From Syntrophaceae bacterium UBA6078 (GTDB lineage Bacteria; Desulfobacterota; Syntrophia; Syntrophales; UBA2210), in NCBI GenBank assembly GCA_002428735.1, contig DIXO01000072.1:1-64000 (forward strand): a DNA stretch of 64,000 nt, given 5' to 3'. Each line of letters begins with the position of its first letter. Position 1 is the first letter of the stretch. Below are positions 23,906 to 33,176 of this stretch, piece by piece. Made by a program: the position numbers and the translations under genes. A model generated the notes under the pieces. That model did no database searches and was not told the origin of the DNA. It saw nothing but the letters and a program-made list of their open reading frames with translations.

Positions 23906-25699
23906 TTATCGGTACGATATGTATATAAATAGTATCGATATTACAAGGTAGATGATTGTCATCACGCTTCCTGCCCGAATAAAATCACCGTTCTTGTACC
24001 CACCGGGGGAGATCAGCAGGGCATTGACCTGATGCGTCGGGATGAGAAAGGAATTGGAGGCGCAGATCGCGACCAGGAGCGCCAGACTCTGCGGATTCAT
24101 CCCGGTGAGATCGGCCATGACCATGGCGAGAGGCACCATGAGAATCGTAGCGGCCACATTCGATATGACAAGGGAGAGCAGGGTGGCAAGGATTCCCACC
24201 ACGAAAAGGATAAATATTGGGTGTCCCTCAAGAATATCTATCATCCGAATGGCTGCGTACCGGGCCGCGCCGGTATGGTCCATGGCGATGCCAAGCGGTA
24301 TCAGTCCCGCAAGGAGAAAGACTGTCCGCCAGTCAACGGCGCGGTAGGCCTCGTTGATTGGAACAATGCGGAGGAGAATCATGGCCAGTGCCCCCGTCAG
24401 AAGGCCGAGGGCAATGGGGAACCCGAAGAGTGTGAGGAGTATGGCACCGGCAAAGCAGATCAGCGCTACAACCGGCTTGGGCTTCAGCGCCGCTTCAGCG
24501 GCTTCAACGGGGGTAATGAGAACGAAATTCATGTTATCCGCCATGGTCCTGATCCGCTCCCACCGGCCGTGAACTATCAGTGCGGTTCCCGCCTGAAGGG
24601 GTTCGTCTGAGAAATTTTCCCGTTCCTCGCGTTCGCCGCTGAGGAGCATGATCGGTTCTACTCCGTATGTTTTTCGAGTGGCTATTTCACGCAGTGTTTT
24701 TCCGATAAGAGGCGCCCTGACCGGGATAACCAGTTCGGCAAATCCCGCATGTCCGGCTGTTTCCAGCTCTTCGAAGGGTTGCATGTCTTCGCGATACATA
24801 AGACTGTAATCATTAACAAAACGGTTCAGGTCATTGCGGTTGCCCAAGAGGGCCAGGCGCTGTCCCGCGGCGAAAGGGGTATGCCGCCAGGGGGCGTAAA
24901 GGACATCGTCCCCTTCGGCAAGAGCGAGGAGGTTCAACCGGTATTTTGCCCTGAGTTGGACATCCCCCCTTGTCCTCCCGATGAGGGGACTTTTCGCCGG
25001 TATGGCGCAGTGATAAATAGTCGTGGGGAGATGCCATCGCTCTATCAGTTTAAGTTGCATGCTGATCGGGTTTTGCGTTCGTTCCCCGCCACTGGGGAAC
25101 AGACGATTACCGAAGGCGAGGAAATAGATGATACCGGCGGCCAGGAGAGCAATTCCCACGGGGGTGACGCTGAAAAGACCAAAGGGGGGGTGACCGCCCT
25201 GCCGGAGAAGATCGTTCAGAATAAGAAGCGGTGTTGAACCGACCATGCTGATATTCCCTCCCAGAATGACCGCGAAGCCCATAGGCATGAGGAGACGGGA
25301 GGCGGGCGTCCCCGTGCTTTTGGAGATCCGAAGCATGGCGGGAAGAAAAAGGGCGGCAACCCCGATATTCTGCATAAAGGCGGAGATCAATCCCGCGGTC
25401 ACGGTGACAAGGGCGATGAGACGTGTTTCATTCGACCGGGCTGCCGCAATAATGGGCTGGACAAGCCGGTTGATGGCGCCGGAACGGTCCACCCCATATC
25501 CCAGAATCATGACGGCGATCACTGCCACAACGGCGTTGCTGGCAAGTCCCGAAAAGGCCTCTTCCGGTTCGACAAGCCCCAGCCAGGGGAGGGTCACCAT
25601 TACCAGGATCGCAACAACATCCACCCGCAGCGTGTCGCTGACGAAAAGAATCATCGTCACGACGAGGATCAGAAAAACAAGGGCCATCTCCAGGGTCAA
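23906..25699 (-). CDS. SLC13-family permease with RCK_C domains (second of a tandem pair)
   Basis: 597-aa membrane transporter of the divalent anion:Na+ symporter/ArsB-like group. Hydrophobic segments fill both halves: VAVIAVMILGYGVDRSGAIN and LISAFMQNIGVAALFLPAML in the N-half; FPIALGLLTGALAMILL and VISNVAATILMVPLAMVMADL in the C-half. Between them (about residues 205-390) are two TrkA-C/RCK_C-type regulatory segments, for example PVRAPLIGKTLREIATRKTYG. Substrates may be sulfate, dicarboxylates or other anions. The start is a TTG with AGGAGAG six bases upstream, the better-supported choice over the ATG at 25687. It follows the related gene by 43 bp. Confidence 0.88.
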   Translation of the reverse strand: MTLEMALVFLILVVTMILFVSDTLRVDVVAILVMVTLPWLGLVEPEEAFSGLASNAVVAVIAVMILGYGVDRSGAINRLVQPIIAAARSNETRLIALVTVTAGLISAFMQNIGVAALFLPAMLRISKSTGTPASRLLMPMGFAVILGGNISMVGSTPLLILNDLLRQGGHPPFGLFSVTPVGIALLAAGIIYFLAFGNRLFPSGGERTQNPISMQLKLIERWHLPTTIYHCAIPAKSPLIGRTRGDVQLRAKYRLNLLALAEGDDVLYAPWRHTPFAAGQRLALLGNRNDLNRFVNDYSLMYREDMQPFEELETAGHAGFAELVIPVRAPLIGKTLREIATRKTYGVEPIMLLSGEREERENFSDEPLQAGTALIVHGRWERIRTMADNMNFVLITPVEAAEAALKPKPVVALICFAGAILLTLFGFPIALGLLTGALAMILLRIVPINEAYRAVDWRTVFLLAGLIPLGIAMDHTGAARYAAIRMIDILEGHPIFILFVVGILATLLSLVISNVAATILMVPLAMVMADLTGMNPQSLALLVAICASNSFLIPTHQVNALLISPGGYKNGDFIRAGSVMTIIYLVISILFIYISYR

Positions 25700-25742
25700 G
25701 GGATCTCTCCTTATGAATGCGGTGTCCTGCTAGCCATTTTCT

Positions 25743-27521
25743 CTAAAAGGGCCATAGTAGCGGTATGAGCAGTACCGCCACTATCCAGAAGATGATGTTC
25801 AGCGGCACGCCAATGCGGGCGTAGTCGAAAAAGCGGTACCCGCCGGGTGCGTAAATCATGGTATTCGTCTGATAGCCGATGGGGGTCGCAAAGCTGGTCG
25901 ATGCGGCGAAGGTGATTGCCATCAGAAAGGGCCGGACATTGACTCCCATCAGTTCGGCGGCGGAGAAGGCGATTGGAACCAGGAGAATGGCCGACGCGTT
26001 GTTCGACATGATTGCAGTCAGGACGGCGGTTATAAAATAGAGTCCTGTCAGGACGGCAAGCGGGCCCATCTCGATAATTCCCTTCATGGCCGTCGCGGCC
26101 AGCCATGCGGCGGTCCCGGTCTGTTCCAAAGCGAGCCCCAGGGGGATGACACCGCCCAGGAGGAAAATGACTTTCCAATCGATCGCCTTGTACGCCTCTT
26201 CGATGGTGATACAGCGGCCGAGGACCATGGCGACAGCTCCACTCAGGGCGGCGACGAGGAGGGGGAGCACATTGAAGGCGACAAGGAGAATCATGGAAAT
26301 GAAGATCGCCAGTGCCATGAATGCCCTGTCCTTTCTGATGCGGAGTTGTGTCAGCTCATTGGTTACGATGAGATCCGATGCCTCGACGATGCGGTGCACC
26401 GAATCTCTGTCGCACTGCAGGAGGAGGGTGTCTCCGTCGTCGAAACTGATGTCGGCGAGGCGGTCCCGGAGGACCTTGCCGCGCCGCTGGATGGCGAGTA
26501 CCACGCAGCCGTACCGCTTTATATAGTCGGCTCCCCGGAGGGTCCTTCCGATCAGGCGCGATCGGGGAGGCACTACCGCCTCGATCAATTCGATCTTGTC
26601 CGATTCGAGTTCTTTATCGTGGACCACGGCATCCGCCTTCGTCTCAAGGCGGTAGTTGTCCTTCATCTTGATCAGTGCTTCCGCATTCCCGTGGAGGAGA
26701 AGAAAATCATCCTCTCTGATCTTGGTGGCCGACGCCCGCCAGGTTGCTTTGCCGCCCCGGATGATCTTTATCAAATCGATTTCGCTGAGGTCGTTGCCAT
26801 CCAGATCACGCCACCGTTTGTCGATCAGCGGAGAGCCCTCGGTAACCCGCATCTCCGACAGGTAATCGGCAAGCCGGTACCTGTCGATCCGTTCGTCTGC
26901 TCCCTTCCGCTTCGGTATGAGAATCCCGGAGAAAAAAGTCAGGTACAGCGTCCCGATAATAACCAGGATAATCCCCATGGGAGCGAATTCAAAGAAGGAA
27001 AAGGGCTTCAGACCGCCACTGACGGCCATTGAATTCACCAGGACGTTGGTGGATGTGCCGATCAGGGTGCAGACGCCACCGAACTGGCTCGCGAAAGAGA
27101 GAGGGATCAGGACTCGTGAAGGAGATATTTTGCGCGCCTTTGCGAGAATGACCGATATGGGAATCAGTATGGCAACCGTTGCCGTGTTGACCATGAAGGC
27201 GGAGAGAGACCCTGCCATCAGGCAGAGGACGAGAATCAATCGCCGTTGACCGGTGCCGGCAAAACGGTCTATGCGGCGTGCCAGCCATTCGACGAGACCG
27301 GTGCGCACCAGCCCTTCGCTCAGAACGAACATGGCAGCCACGATGGCCGTGGCAGTGTTAGCAAATCCGTACAGGGCCTGATCAGGCCTGATAAGCTGGA
27401 AGAGAAGGAGCGCCACCAGAACGCACAGAGCGGTAACATCGACGCGCAGTTTTTCTGTGATAAAGAGCAGTGCGGAGACGGCAACGATGGTGAGCACGAT
27501 AATGCTATCTATGGGGATCAT
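25743..27521 (-). CDS. SLC13-family permease with RCK_C domains (first of a tandem pair)
   Basis: 592-aa paralogue of the next gene, with the same architecture: an N-terminal membrane half (FANTATAIVAAMFVLSEGLVR, GSLSAFMVNTATVAILIPI, FGGVCTLIGTSTNVLVN), a soluble pair of RCK_C-like segments (SRLIGRTLRGADYIKRYG) and a C-terminal membrane half (IIEMGPLAVLTGLYFIT, SNNASAILLVPIAFSAAELM, PIGYQTNTMIYAPGGY). The SNNA and TPIGYQTN loops match ion- and substrate-binding loops of SLC13 proteins. The start at 27521 is preferred because the longer in-frame ATG at 27572 overlaps the -10 box of a strong promoter and would lie outside the transcript. Confidence 0.88.
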   Translation of the reverse strand: MIPIDSIIVLTIVAVSALLFITEKLRVDVTALCVLVALLLFQLIRPDQALYGFANTATAIVAAMFVLSEGLVRTGLVEWLARRIDRFAGTGQRRLILVLCLMAGSLSAFMVNTATVAILIPISVILAKARKISPSRVLIPLSFASQFGGVCTLIGTSTNVLVNSMAVSGGLKPFSFFEFAPMGIILVIIGTLYLTFFSGILIPKRKGADERIDRYRLADYLSEMRVTEGSPLIDKRWRDLDGNDLSEIDLIKIIRGGKATWRASATKIREDDFLLLHGNAEALIKMKDNYRLETKADAVVHDKELESDKIELIEAVVPPRSRLIGRTLRGADYIKRYGCVVLAIQRRGKVLRDRLADISFDDGDTLLLQCDRDSVHRIVEASDLIVTNELTQLRIRKDRAFMALAIFISMILLVAFNVLPLLVAALSGAVAMVLGRCITIEEAYKAIDWKVIFLLGGVIPLGLALEQTGTAAWLAATAMKGIIEMGPLAVLTGLYFITAVLTAIMSNNASAILLVPIAFSAAELMGVNVRPFLMAITFAASTSFATPIGYQTNTMIYAPGGYRFFDYARIGVPLNIIFWIVAVLLIPLLWPF

Positions 27522-27570
27522 CCAGTATGGCCTCGCGAATTTACCTTGTTGTGTCCTGCCAACTTTCTTC

Positions 27571-27599
27571 ATTATAATGTCTTGAAGAACAGGGGTCAA
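27571..27599 (-). promoter_or_regulatory. Near-consensus sigma-70 promoter for the SLC13 pair
   Basis: Minus strand: TTGACC (27599-27594), a 17-bp spacer, then a perfect TATAAT (27576-27571). Transcription should start near 27564, leaving about 40 bases of leader before the ATG at 27521. Confidence 0.75.
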
Positions 27600-27996
27600 C
27601 GTGCAATAGGAAGAAAGGTCATTCATTCCTTGCAGGCATCGCGGAGGCAAAAGAGAAGAACAGATTGTGTGCTGACCCCCCGGTTTTTCTTTTTACAGGA
27701 ATGGCAGATTTCCACGCCATGCCCCAGGAAATCTCTATCAGAGGAATTCGTGAAAGTCATGTCAAGGGCATGCGTGACGCGTTTCCTACGGTGAGGGTGA
27801 ACGAATCATGCTTTACACAAGAAGTCGGGATCCTTTTGCCGTTCGCCTCATCTCCTGATTTTCTTCTTGACATTGTATGGTATCTCGCCTAAGAAAAGTG
27901 TGAACGTTGGTCACAATCTGACCCCTGTCCGTGTTTGTTCCCCCTCGATGGGATATACGTCAATAATTCAAGATTGTTACAATAAGGAAGGCGACA
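27600..27996. other. Divergent intergenic region between the SLC13 pair and the TetR gene
   Basis: About 400 bp without a supported gene. It carries the minus-strand promoter at its left end. On the plus strand it has TTGACA (27867-27872) with TAAGAA (27890-27895) at 17-bp spacing, and an imperfect palindrome at 27899-27915. Confidence 0.5.
27867..27915 (+). promoter_or_regulatory. Promoter and putative operator of the TetR gene
   Basis: TTGACA-17-TAAGAA (27867-27895) followed at once by TGTGA-N7-TCACA (27899-27915; 13 of 17 positions symmetric). The palindrome falls over the expected transcription start, a usual position for autorepression by a TetR protein. The half-sites resemble CRP half-sites, but the spacer is seven rather than six. 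Confidence 0.5.
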
Positions 27997-28647
27997 ATGC
28001 CGGGGTATAAAAGACGCAGGGAAAGAGAAAAGGAACAGAGAAGACAAAATATCCTGAAGGTTGCGAAGAGGCTTTTTGTTGAAAAGGGCTTTAAATCTGT
28101 GACTGTCGCGAATATTGCTGAAAAAGCAGAACTCAGCAAGGGTGCCATTTACCTCTATTTCAGCAGCAAGGAAGAGATATACGCGCAGATACTCCTTACC
28201 GATATAGAACGCTTTCACAAAGAGATTTCCCAGATATTCAACGGGGGAAAATCAGCAGCGGATATCCTGCTCGATTTTGCCGATGCGTACATAGATATCT
28301 TTCTGAAAGAACGCGAACAGTTCCGGATATTGATGAATTTCATGCTGCAGGCGGACAACCTTAACCTTTCCAGGGAGACTCGAAAACAGATTATCTCGGA
28401 GATGAACCGGACCATCTCGCTCATTGAAAAGATTCTTCAATATGGGGTCGATTCCGGAGAACTGACGTTAGAAAAGCAGGATGTCAGAAAGATGCGGAAT
28501 GCCTTGTGGGGGCTTCTCAACGGGATCATATCGCTGCATCTCTTTGTCGGCACCGAATCAATGAGGGAAGAGAGAATTCGGTCCAACGTCAGAGAAGGGA
28601 TAGAAACCATGATAGTGGGGCTGAAACATAGGCGGGGGGATATATGA
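27997..28647 (+). CDS. TetR/AcrR family transcriptional regulator
   Basis: 216-aa repressor-type protein. The N-terminal helix-turn-helix is clear: RQNILKVAKRLFVEKGFKSV (residues about 16-35), VANIAEKAELSKGAIYLYF (37-55) and SSKEEIYAQIL. The C-terminal ligand-binding part is helical without a recognisable ligand motif. AAGGAAGG precedes the ATG. The acyl-CoA dehydrogenase gene lies 185 bp downstream on the same strand, so a FadR-like role sensing acyl-CoA is a reasonable inference, but unproven. Confidence 0.93.
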   Translation: MPGYKRRREREKEQRRQNILKVAKRLFVEKGFKSVTVANIAEKAELSKGAIYLYFSSKEEIYAQILLTDIERFHKEISQIFNGGKSAADILLDFADAYIDIFLKEREQFRILMNFMLQADNLNLSRETRKQIISEMNRTISLIEKILQYGVDSGELTLEKQDVRKMRNALWGLLNGIISLHLFVGTESMREERIRSNVREGIETMIVGLKHRRGDI

Positions 28648-28832
28648 ATCGCCAGATGCTTTCATGGCGCTTATGGAGATCGCAGGAATAACGGCGCGCC
28701 GATGGGGAAATCAGGTGAATTCATAACAGTTGATTGCAGGGGGGATCGTCCGGAAAAACCATATGTACCGCAAGGGCGGTTTCGTGAAGCGAACGACGCA
28801 ACCGAGGCATAAAAAAATCTAAGGAGGATGAC

Positions 28833-30689
28833 ATGAGTAATTCACTGGTAAATACGCGTGATCAGCGATTCGTTCTGTACGAACAGATCGGGATCGAGAA
28901 ACTCTTCGGGTATGAGAGGTATGCCGACTACTCGATGGACATGGTCGACATGGTCCTGACGGAAGCGGAGAAATTCGCTCTGGAAGAGATCCTGCCTACC
29001 TACGAGATTGCGGACAAGGAGGACCCGGCGGTCTTCAAGGATGGCAAGGTATACGCGCCGAAGTGTTACCACAAACCCTTCAAGAGCCTCCGAGAGGGAG
29101 GCTGGTTCTGCCCCATCTTTCCGGTTGATGTGGGGGGACAGGGAATGCCCCGGGTGCTATACAACGCAACCGGCGAGCTGTTCGGCGCTGCCAATTATTC
29201 TTTCATGATGTATGTGGGATTGACGGTGGGCGCGGCCGGTCTGGTCATGGAATACGGAACGGAGGAACAGAAGAACAAATACCTCTATAAGATGTGCGCC
29301 GGCGAGTGGGCCGGGACGATGTGTCTCACCGAACCGGGGGCGGGAAGCGACGTCGGGGCCTCGCGTGCCACGGCAAAACGACTTCCCGACGGTACCTTCA
29401 GCATCACGGGAACGAAATGCTTTATCTCCTCCGGTGACCACGATCTGACGGAGAACATCATCCATCCCGTTCTGGCCAGGATCGAGGGGGACCCGCCGGG
29501 GACGAAAGGGATCTCCATCTTTATCGTTCCAAAATTTCGCGTCAACGATGACGGGAGTCTGGGGGAGCCCAACGATGTCATAACGGGAAACATCGAACAC
29601 AAGATGGGGATCAAGGGTTCGGCCACGGCAACGCTGAACTTCGGGGAAAACGGCAACTGCATCGGCGAGCTTCTCGGTGATGAACGGGCCGGGATGAAGA
29701 TCATGTTCCAGATGATGAACGAGGCGCGGCTGGGAACAGGGATGCAGGGGCTCGACCACGCCTCGGCCGCTCTGGAACACTCCATCGCTTATGCAAAGGA
29801 GCGCATTCAGAGCCGCGATATGCTGTCTCAGTCACATGAGGGGGTTCCCATTATCAGGCACCCCGATATCAGGCGTTCTCTCCTCTGGATGAAGTCCCAC
29901 GTCGAGGGGATGCGGTCGATGAATTACTGGATCGGCTACTGCATCGACATGGCGGAGGTCGCGGAAACGGAAGAAGAGCGGGAGAAGTGGGACGGGTTTG
30001 TGGAACTTCTGACACCGGTCATCAAGGCGTACTGCTCCGACAAGGGGGTGGAGATCTGCTCCCTGGCCATGGATGTGTACGGCGGATATGGGTACTGTCA
30101 GGAATACCCGGTCGAGCAGTACATGCGTGACTGTAAGATCGCCACTATCTATGAGGGGACGAACGCAATCCAGTCACTTGATCTGGTCTTTCGCAAGCTG
30201 GGGCAGCGAAAGGGGCAGAACGCGATGAACCTCCTTGTTGATATAGGCGCCACCGTGGAACGGTGCAAGGGGATCGATGCGCTCAAGAACCACGCGGAGT
30301 ATCTCGGAGGGGCCTCGGCCGCGTTCGGCGACATGCTGATGCAGTTCGTTGCCTGGCTCAAGGGAGGCGAATTTCTGGCGCCTTTCATCAACACCCGGCC
30401 TTTCCTGATGATCATGGGCGATGTCATTATCGGCTGGAGACTGATGGATGCGGCCGCCATCGCCGCGGAGAAACTGGATGCCCTGTTCAAGGAAGCGGGA
30501 GCGGATACGGCTGAAGCGCAACGCGAACTGGGAAAAAATAACGGCGACGTCGCCTTTTATCAGGGGAAAATCGCTGCGGCAAAATATTTCGCGACGAATA
30601 TTCTGACAACCGTGGAATCTCGATTCAAGGCGATCAAACTGGCTGACAAGACTCCCGTCGAGATACTCGATGAGTCGTTCACCATCTGA
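28833..30689 (+). CDS. Large (about 600-aa) acyl-CoA dehydrogenase
   Basis: 618-aa FAD-dependent acyl-CoA dehydrogenase of the extended type with a C-terminal extension domain. Recognisable parts are the N-terminal helical domain, the flavin and substrate strand segment MCLTEPGAGSDVGASRATAK near residue 165, FSITGTKCFISSGDHDLTEN, and KMGIKGSATATLNFGENG. The catalytic-Glu region DCKIATIYEGTNAIQSLDL is near residue 435. It oxidises an acyl-CoA to the enoyl-CoA and passes electrons to ETF or a related acceptor. AAGGAGG lies 6 bases before the ATG. Chain-length preference cannot be read. A strong terminator follows, so it probably ends the TetR transcript or its own. Confidence 0.93.
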   Translation: MSNSLVNTRDQRFVLYEQIGIEKLFGYERYADYSMDMVDMVLTEAEKFALEEILPTYEIADKEDPAVFKDGKVYAPKCYHKPFKSLREGGWFCPIFPVDVGGQGMPRVLYNATGELFGAANYSFMMYVGLTVGAAGLVMEYGTEEQKNKYLYKMCAGEWAGTMCLTEPGAGSDVGASRATAKRLPDGTFSITGTKCFISSGDHDLTENIIHPVLARIEGDPPGTKGISIFIVPKFRVNDDGSLGEPNDVITGNIEHKMGIKGSATATLNFGENGNCIGELLGDERAGMKIMFQMMNEARLGTGMQGLDHASAALEHSIAYAKERIQSRDMLSQSHEGVPIIRHPDIRRSLLWMKSHVEGMRSMNYWIGYCIDMAEVAETEEEREKWDGFVELLTPVIKAYCSDKGVEICSLAMDVYGGYGYCQEYPVEQYMRDCKIATIYEGTNAIQSLDLVFRKLGQRKGQNAMNLLVDIGATVERCKGIDALKNHAEYLGGASAAFGDMLMQFVAWLKGGEFLAPFINTRPFLMIMGDVIIGWRLMDAAAIAAEKLDALFKEAGADTAEAQRELGKNNGDVAFYQGKIAAAKYFATNILTTVESRFKAIKLADKTPVEILDESFTI

Positions 30690-30714
30690 TACCATCGGTA
30701 CCGGTTCTTTCCCG

Positions 30715-30749
30715 GAGAGGGATCCCCTTGGGATCCCTCTCATTTTTTT
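30715..30749 (+). terminator. Strong intrinsic terminator after the acyl-CoA dehydrogenase
   Basis: A perfect 12-bp stem GAGAGGGATCCC/GGGATCCCTCTC (30715-30741) with a CTT loop, followed by seven T. Confidence 0.92.
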
Positions 30750-31021
30750 CATATAGAACCTCCCTCCTTTGAGGTGAGAAATCAGCTCAATCGGGCCGGG
30801 TTTGATGTGCGCGGTCTTTGAATTCGCCCGTCATTCTCGGAACACACCTGGAAATATCGGTATGGCCGCATCAACAAGACACGCCATTGAACTTCCCTCC
30901 TCAACCGCATCGCTGCTCTGAATGAGATTGCCATCAAAGGGTTTTTACGATAGACACATTCCTGATACATAACGGACAGACCAGCGGTCTTTCCTTGCCC
31001 GGAGGGCGAGGACTTTGCCGT

Positions 31022-31915
31022 ATGATGACTGAAGGTTTTCCTGAAGTAAGGACGAAACGATTGCAGGGAATGAACTGCGCGCACCTCCTGAGAGAGGCGG
31101 AGAGCCAACTTGACATGAAAGGGGTCCCCACGCCTGCCCTGGACGCGCAGGTACTCCTCGCCCACTGTATCGGCAGGGATCGTTCCTTTCTCCTTGCTCA
31201 CCCGGAAAGGGAGCTTTCCGACGCGGAGGCTCGAAGGTTCCGTCTGCTGATTGCGAGAAGGATGAACAGGGAGCCGGTCGCCTATATCACCGGCATGAAG
31301 GAATTCTGGTCGCTTCCCCTTGCGGTCACCAGGGACGTATTGATTCCGAGGCCCGATACGGAGATCGTGGTGGAGGCGGCGCTCAATCTCTTCAAAGGGC
31401 GCGAGAAAGCACGCATACTGGAGATCGGAACAGGGAGCGGGGCGATCAGTATCGTCATCGCCACTGAACGAGAGCAGGCCACCGTCACGGCCACCGATTA
31501 TTCCCAGGAGGCTCTCGAGGTTGCCTTCAGAAACGCCCTGCACAACGGTGCAGAGAAAAGAATCTCATTCCTGTGCGGGGATCTATTCACACCTGCCGTG
31601 GGGACCTATGACATCATTGTTTCAAATCCTCCTTACATTTCCGAAAGGGATTTTGATCGACTTGAGCCGGAGGTGCGGGAGTATGAACCGCGGTCGGCCC
31701 TGATTGCCGGTCCGGATGGCACGGAGTTCCACCGGAGACTTATAGAGGGTGCCCGCGAGTTTCTGGCGGATGGGGGGTGGCTTGTCATGGAACTGGGGGC
31801 GGGACAGAAAAAGGCCCTCGAGAAAATGATGCATGAGAACGGGTACTGTGATATCGTCTTTCACCATGATTATGCCGGGGTAGAGAGAGTTGTCCGGGCA
31901 CAGATGAGGAGATGA
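31022..31915 (+). CDS. prmC: Release factor glutamine methyltransferase
   Basis: 297-aa N5-glutamine methyltransferase that modifies the GGQ glutamine of peptide-chain release factors. The N-terminal helical domain (LLREAESQLDMKGVPTPALD) is followed by a SAM-binding motif ILEIGTGSGAISIVIA near residue 127 and the substrate-glutamine-binding IVSNPPYIS near residue 198. The ATG at 31022 is favoured by GAGGA eight bases upstream; 31070 would also preserve the domain. prfA, the usual upstream partner, is absent here; murA follows 4 bp later and hisD overlaps murA. Confidence 0.93.
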   Translation: MMTEGFPEVRTKRLQGMNCAHLLREAESQLDMKGVPTPALDAQVLLAHCIGRDRSFLLAHPERELSDAEARRFRLLIARRMNREPVAYITGMKEFWSLPLAVTRDVLIPRPDTEIVVEAALNLFKGREKARILEIGTGSGAISIVIATEREQATVTATDYSQEALEVAFRNALHNGAEKRISFLCGDLFTPAVGTYDIIVSNPPYISERDFDRLEPEVREYEPRSALIAGPDGTEFHRRLIEGAREFLADGGWLVMELGAGQKKALEKMMHENGYCDIVFHHDYAGVERVVRAQMRR

Positions 31916-31919
31916 CCAG

Positions 31920-33176
31920 GTGGATAAAATTATCATACGGGGAGGGGAAAAACTCCACGGTGATGTTCGCATCAGCGGGGCAAAGAATGCGGCGCTGCCC
32001 GTCCTTGTCTCTTCACTCCTGACCGAAGGATGGAATACCTTTCACCGGGTCCCCGATCTGGCCGATGTCAGAACAATCAAGAGGCTCCTGACGGGGTTCG
32101 GGGCAGAGGTGGAGGGAGGCGAGACGCTCAGGATCAACGCGGACAGGATAGAGAATTATGAAGCCCCCTACAATCTTGTGAGAACGATGAGGGCGTCTAT
32201 CCTCGTCCTCGGTCCTCTGGTGGCGCGGACGGGAAAGGCGCGCGTTTCGCTTCCGGGAGGATGCGCCATAGGCGCCAGACCGGTGAATCTTCACCTGAAG
32301 GCCCTGCGGGCCATGGGGGCCGAGATAGATCTTCGCGACGGATACGTTGAAGCCACCGCGCCCCGTCTCACGGGCGCCACCATCTATTTCGACATCTCGA
32401 CGGTGACCGGAACGGAGAACATCCTGATGGCTGCGACGCTGGCCAGGGGGACGACTGTCCTTGAAAATGCTGCCAGGGAGCCGGAGATTGTCAATCTTGC
32501 CGAGGTTCTGACCGGCATGGGGGCGAGAATCAGAGGGGCGGGGACCGATGTCATAGAGATCGAAGGGGTCGATGCCCTCGGACCGGTTGAGGTGGATATC
32601 ATCCCCGACCGGATTGAAGCGGGGACCTATATGATCGCGGCGGGGCTGGCCGGGGGGGAGGTCAATCTTCTGGGATGCCGGCCGGAACATCTCGACACGG
32701 TCATTGTAAAATTGCAGGAGGCGGGCGTGAAGATCACCGCCATAGAGGGGGGGCTGCGCGTCGTGGGCGACCGGAATATTGCCAGCGTGGATGTCCAGAC
32801 ACTCCCCTATCCCGGGTTTCCCACGGATCTCCAGGCCCAGATAATGGTTCTCATGTCGCTGGGCAGAGGAAGCAGTATTATCAAGGAAACCGTATTCGAA
32901 AACAGATTCATGCACGTGAATGAATTGATGCGGATGGGGGCCGACATCACCGTTGACGGGAGCAGCGCCGTTGTCAGGGGTGTTCCCCGTCTCCGCGGCG
33001 CCCCGGTGATGGCGACAGATCTGAGGGCCTCAGCCTCACTGATTCTTGCCGGGCTGGTGGCCGAGGGAACAACCGAAATATCAAGAATTTACCATATAGA
33101 CCGGGGGTATGAACATATCGAGAAGAAGCTGTCCGCTCTCGGGGCCGACATCAGGAGGGTAACGGGGGGATCGTGA
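31920..33176 (+). CDS. murA: UDP-N-acetylglucosamine 1-carboxyvinyltransferase
   Basis: 418-aa cytoplasmic enzyme for the first committed step of peptidoglycan synthesis (PEP + UDP-GlcNAc). KNAALPVLVSSLL contains the conserved KN pair near residue 22. LPGGCAIGARPVNLHLKAL carries the active-site Cys (fosfomycin target) near residue 116. YPGFPTDLQAQIMVLM and FENRFMHVNELMRMGADI are typical of the C-terminal half. The start is GTG, 4 bp after prmC. Its stop overlaps the hisD GTG, so prmC-murA-hisD form a tight operon. Confidence 0.97.
   Translation: MDKIIIRGGEKLHGDVRISGAKNAALPVLVSSLLTEGWNTFHRVPDLADVRTIKRLLTGFGAEVEGGETLRINADRIENYEAPYNLVRTMRASILVLGPLVARTGKARVSLPGGCAIGARPVNLHLKALRAMGAEIDLRDGYVEATAPRLTGATIYFDISTVTGTENILMAATLARGTTVLENAAREPEIVNLAEVLTGMGARIRGAGTDVIEIEGVDALGPVEVDIIPDRIEAGTYMIAAGLAGGEVNLLGCRPEHLDTVIVKLQEAGVKITAIEGGLRVVGDRNIASVDVQTLPYPGFPTDLQAQIMVLMSLGRGSSIIKETVFENRFMHVNELMRMGADITVDGSSAVVRGVPRLRGAPVMATDLRASASLILAGLVAEGTTEISRIYHIDRGYEHIEKKLSALGADIRRVTGGS

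Noticed and set aside
27665..27892. 75-aa frame between the SLC13 pair and the TetR gene
   Set aside because: It runs through the TetR promoter region and has no motif or ribosome site.
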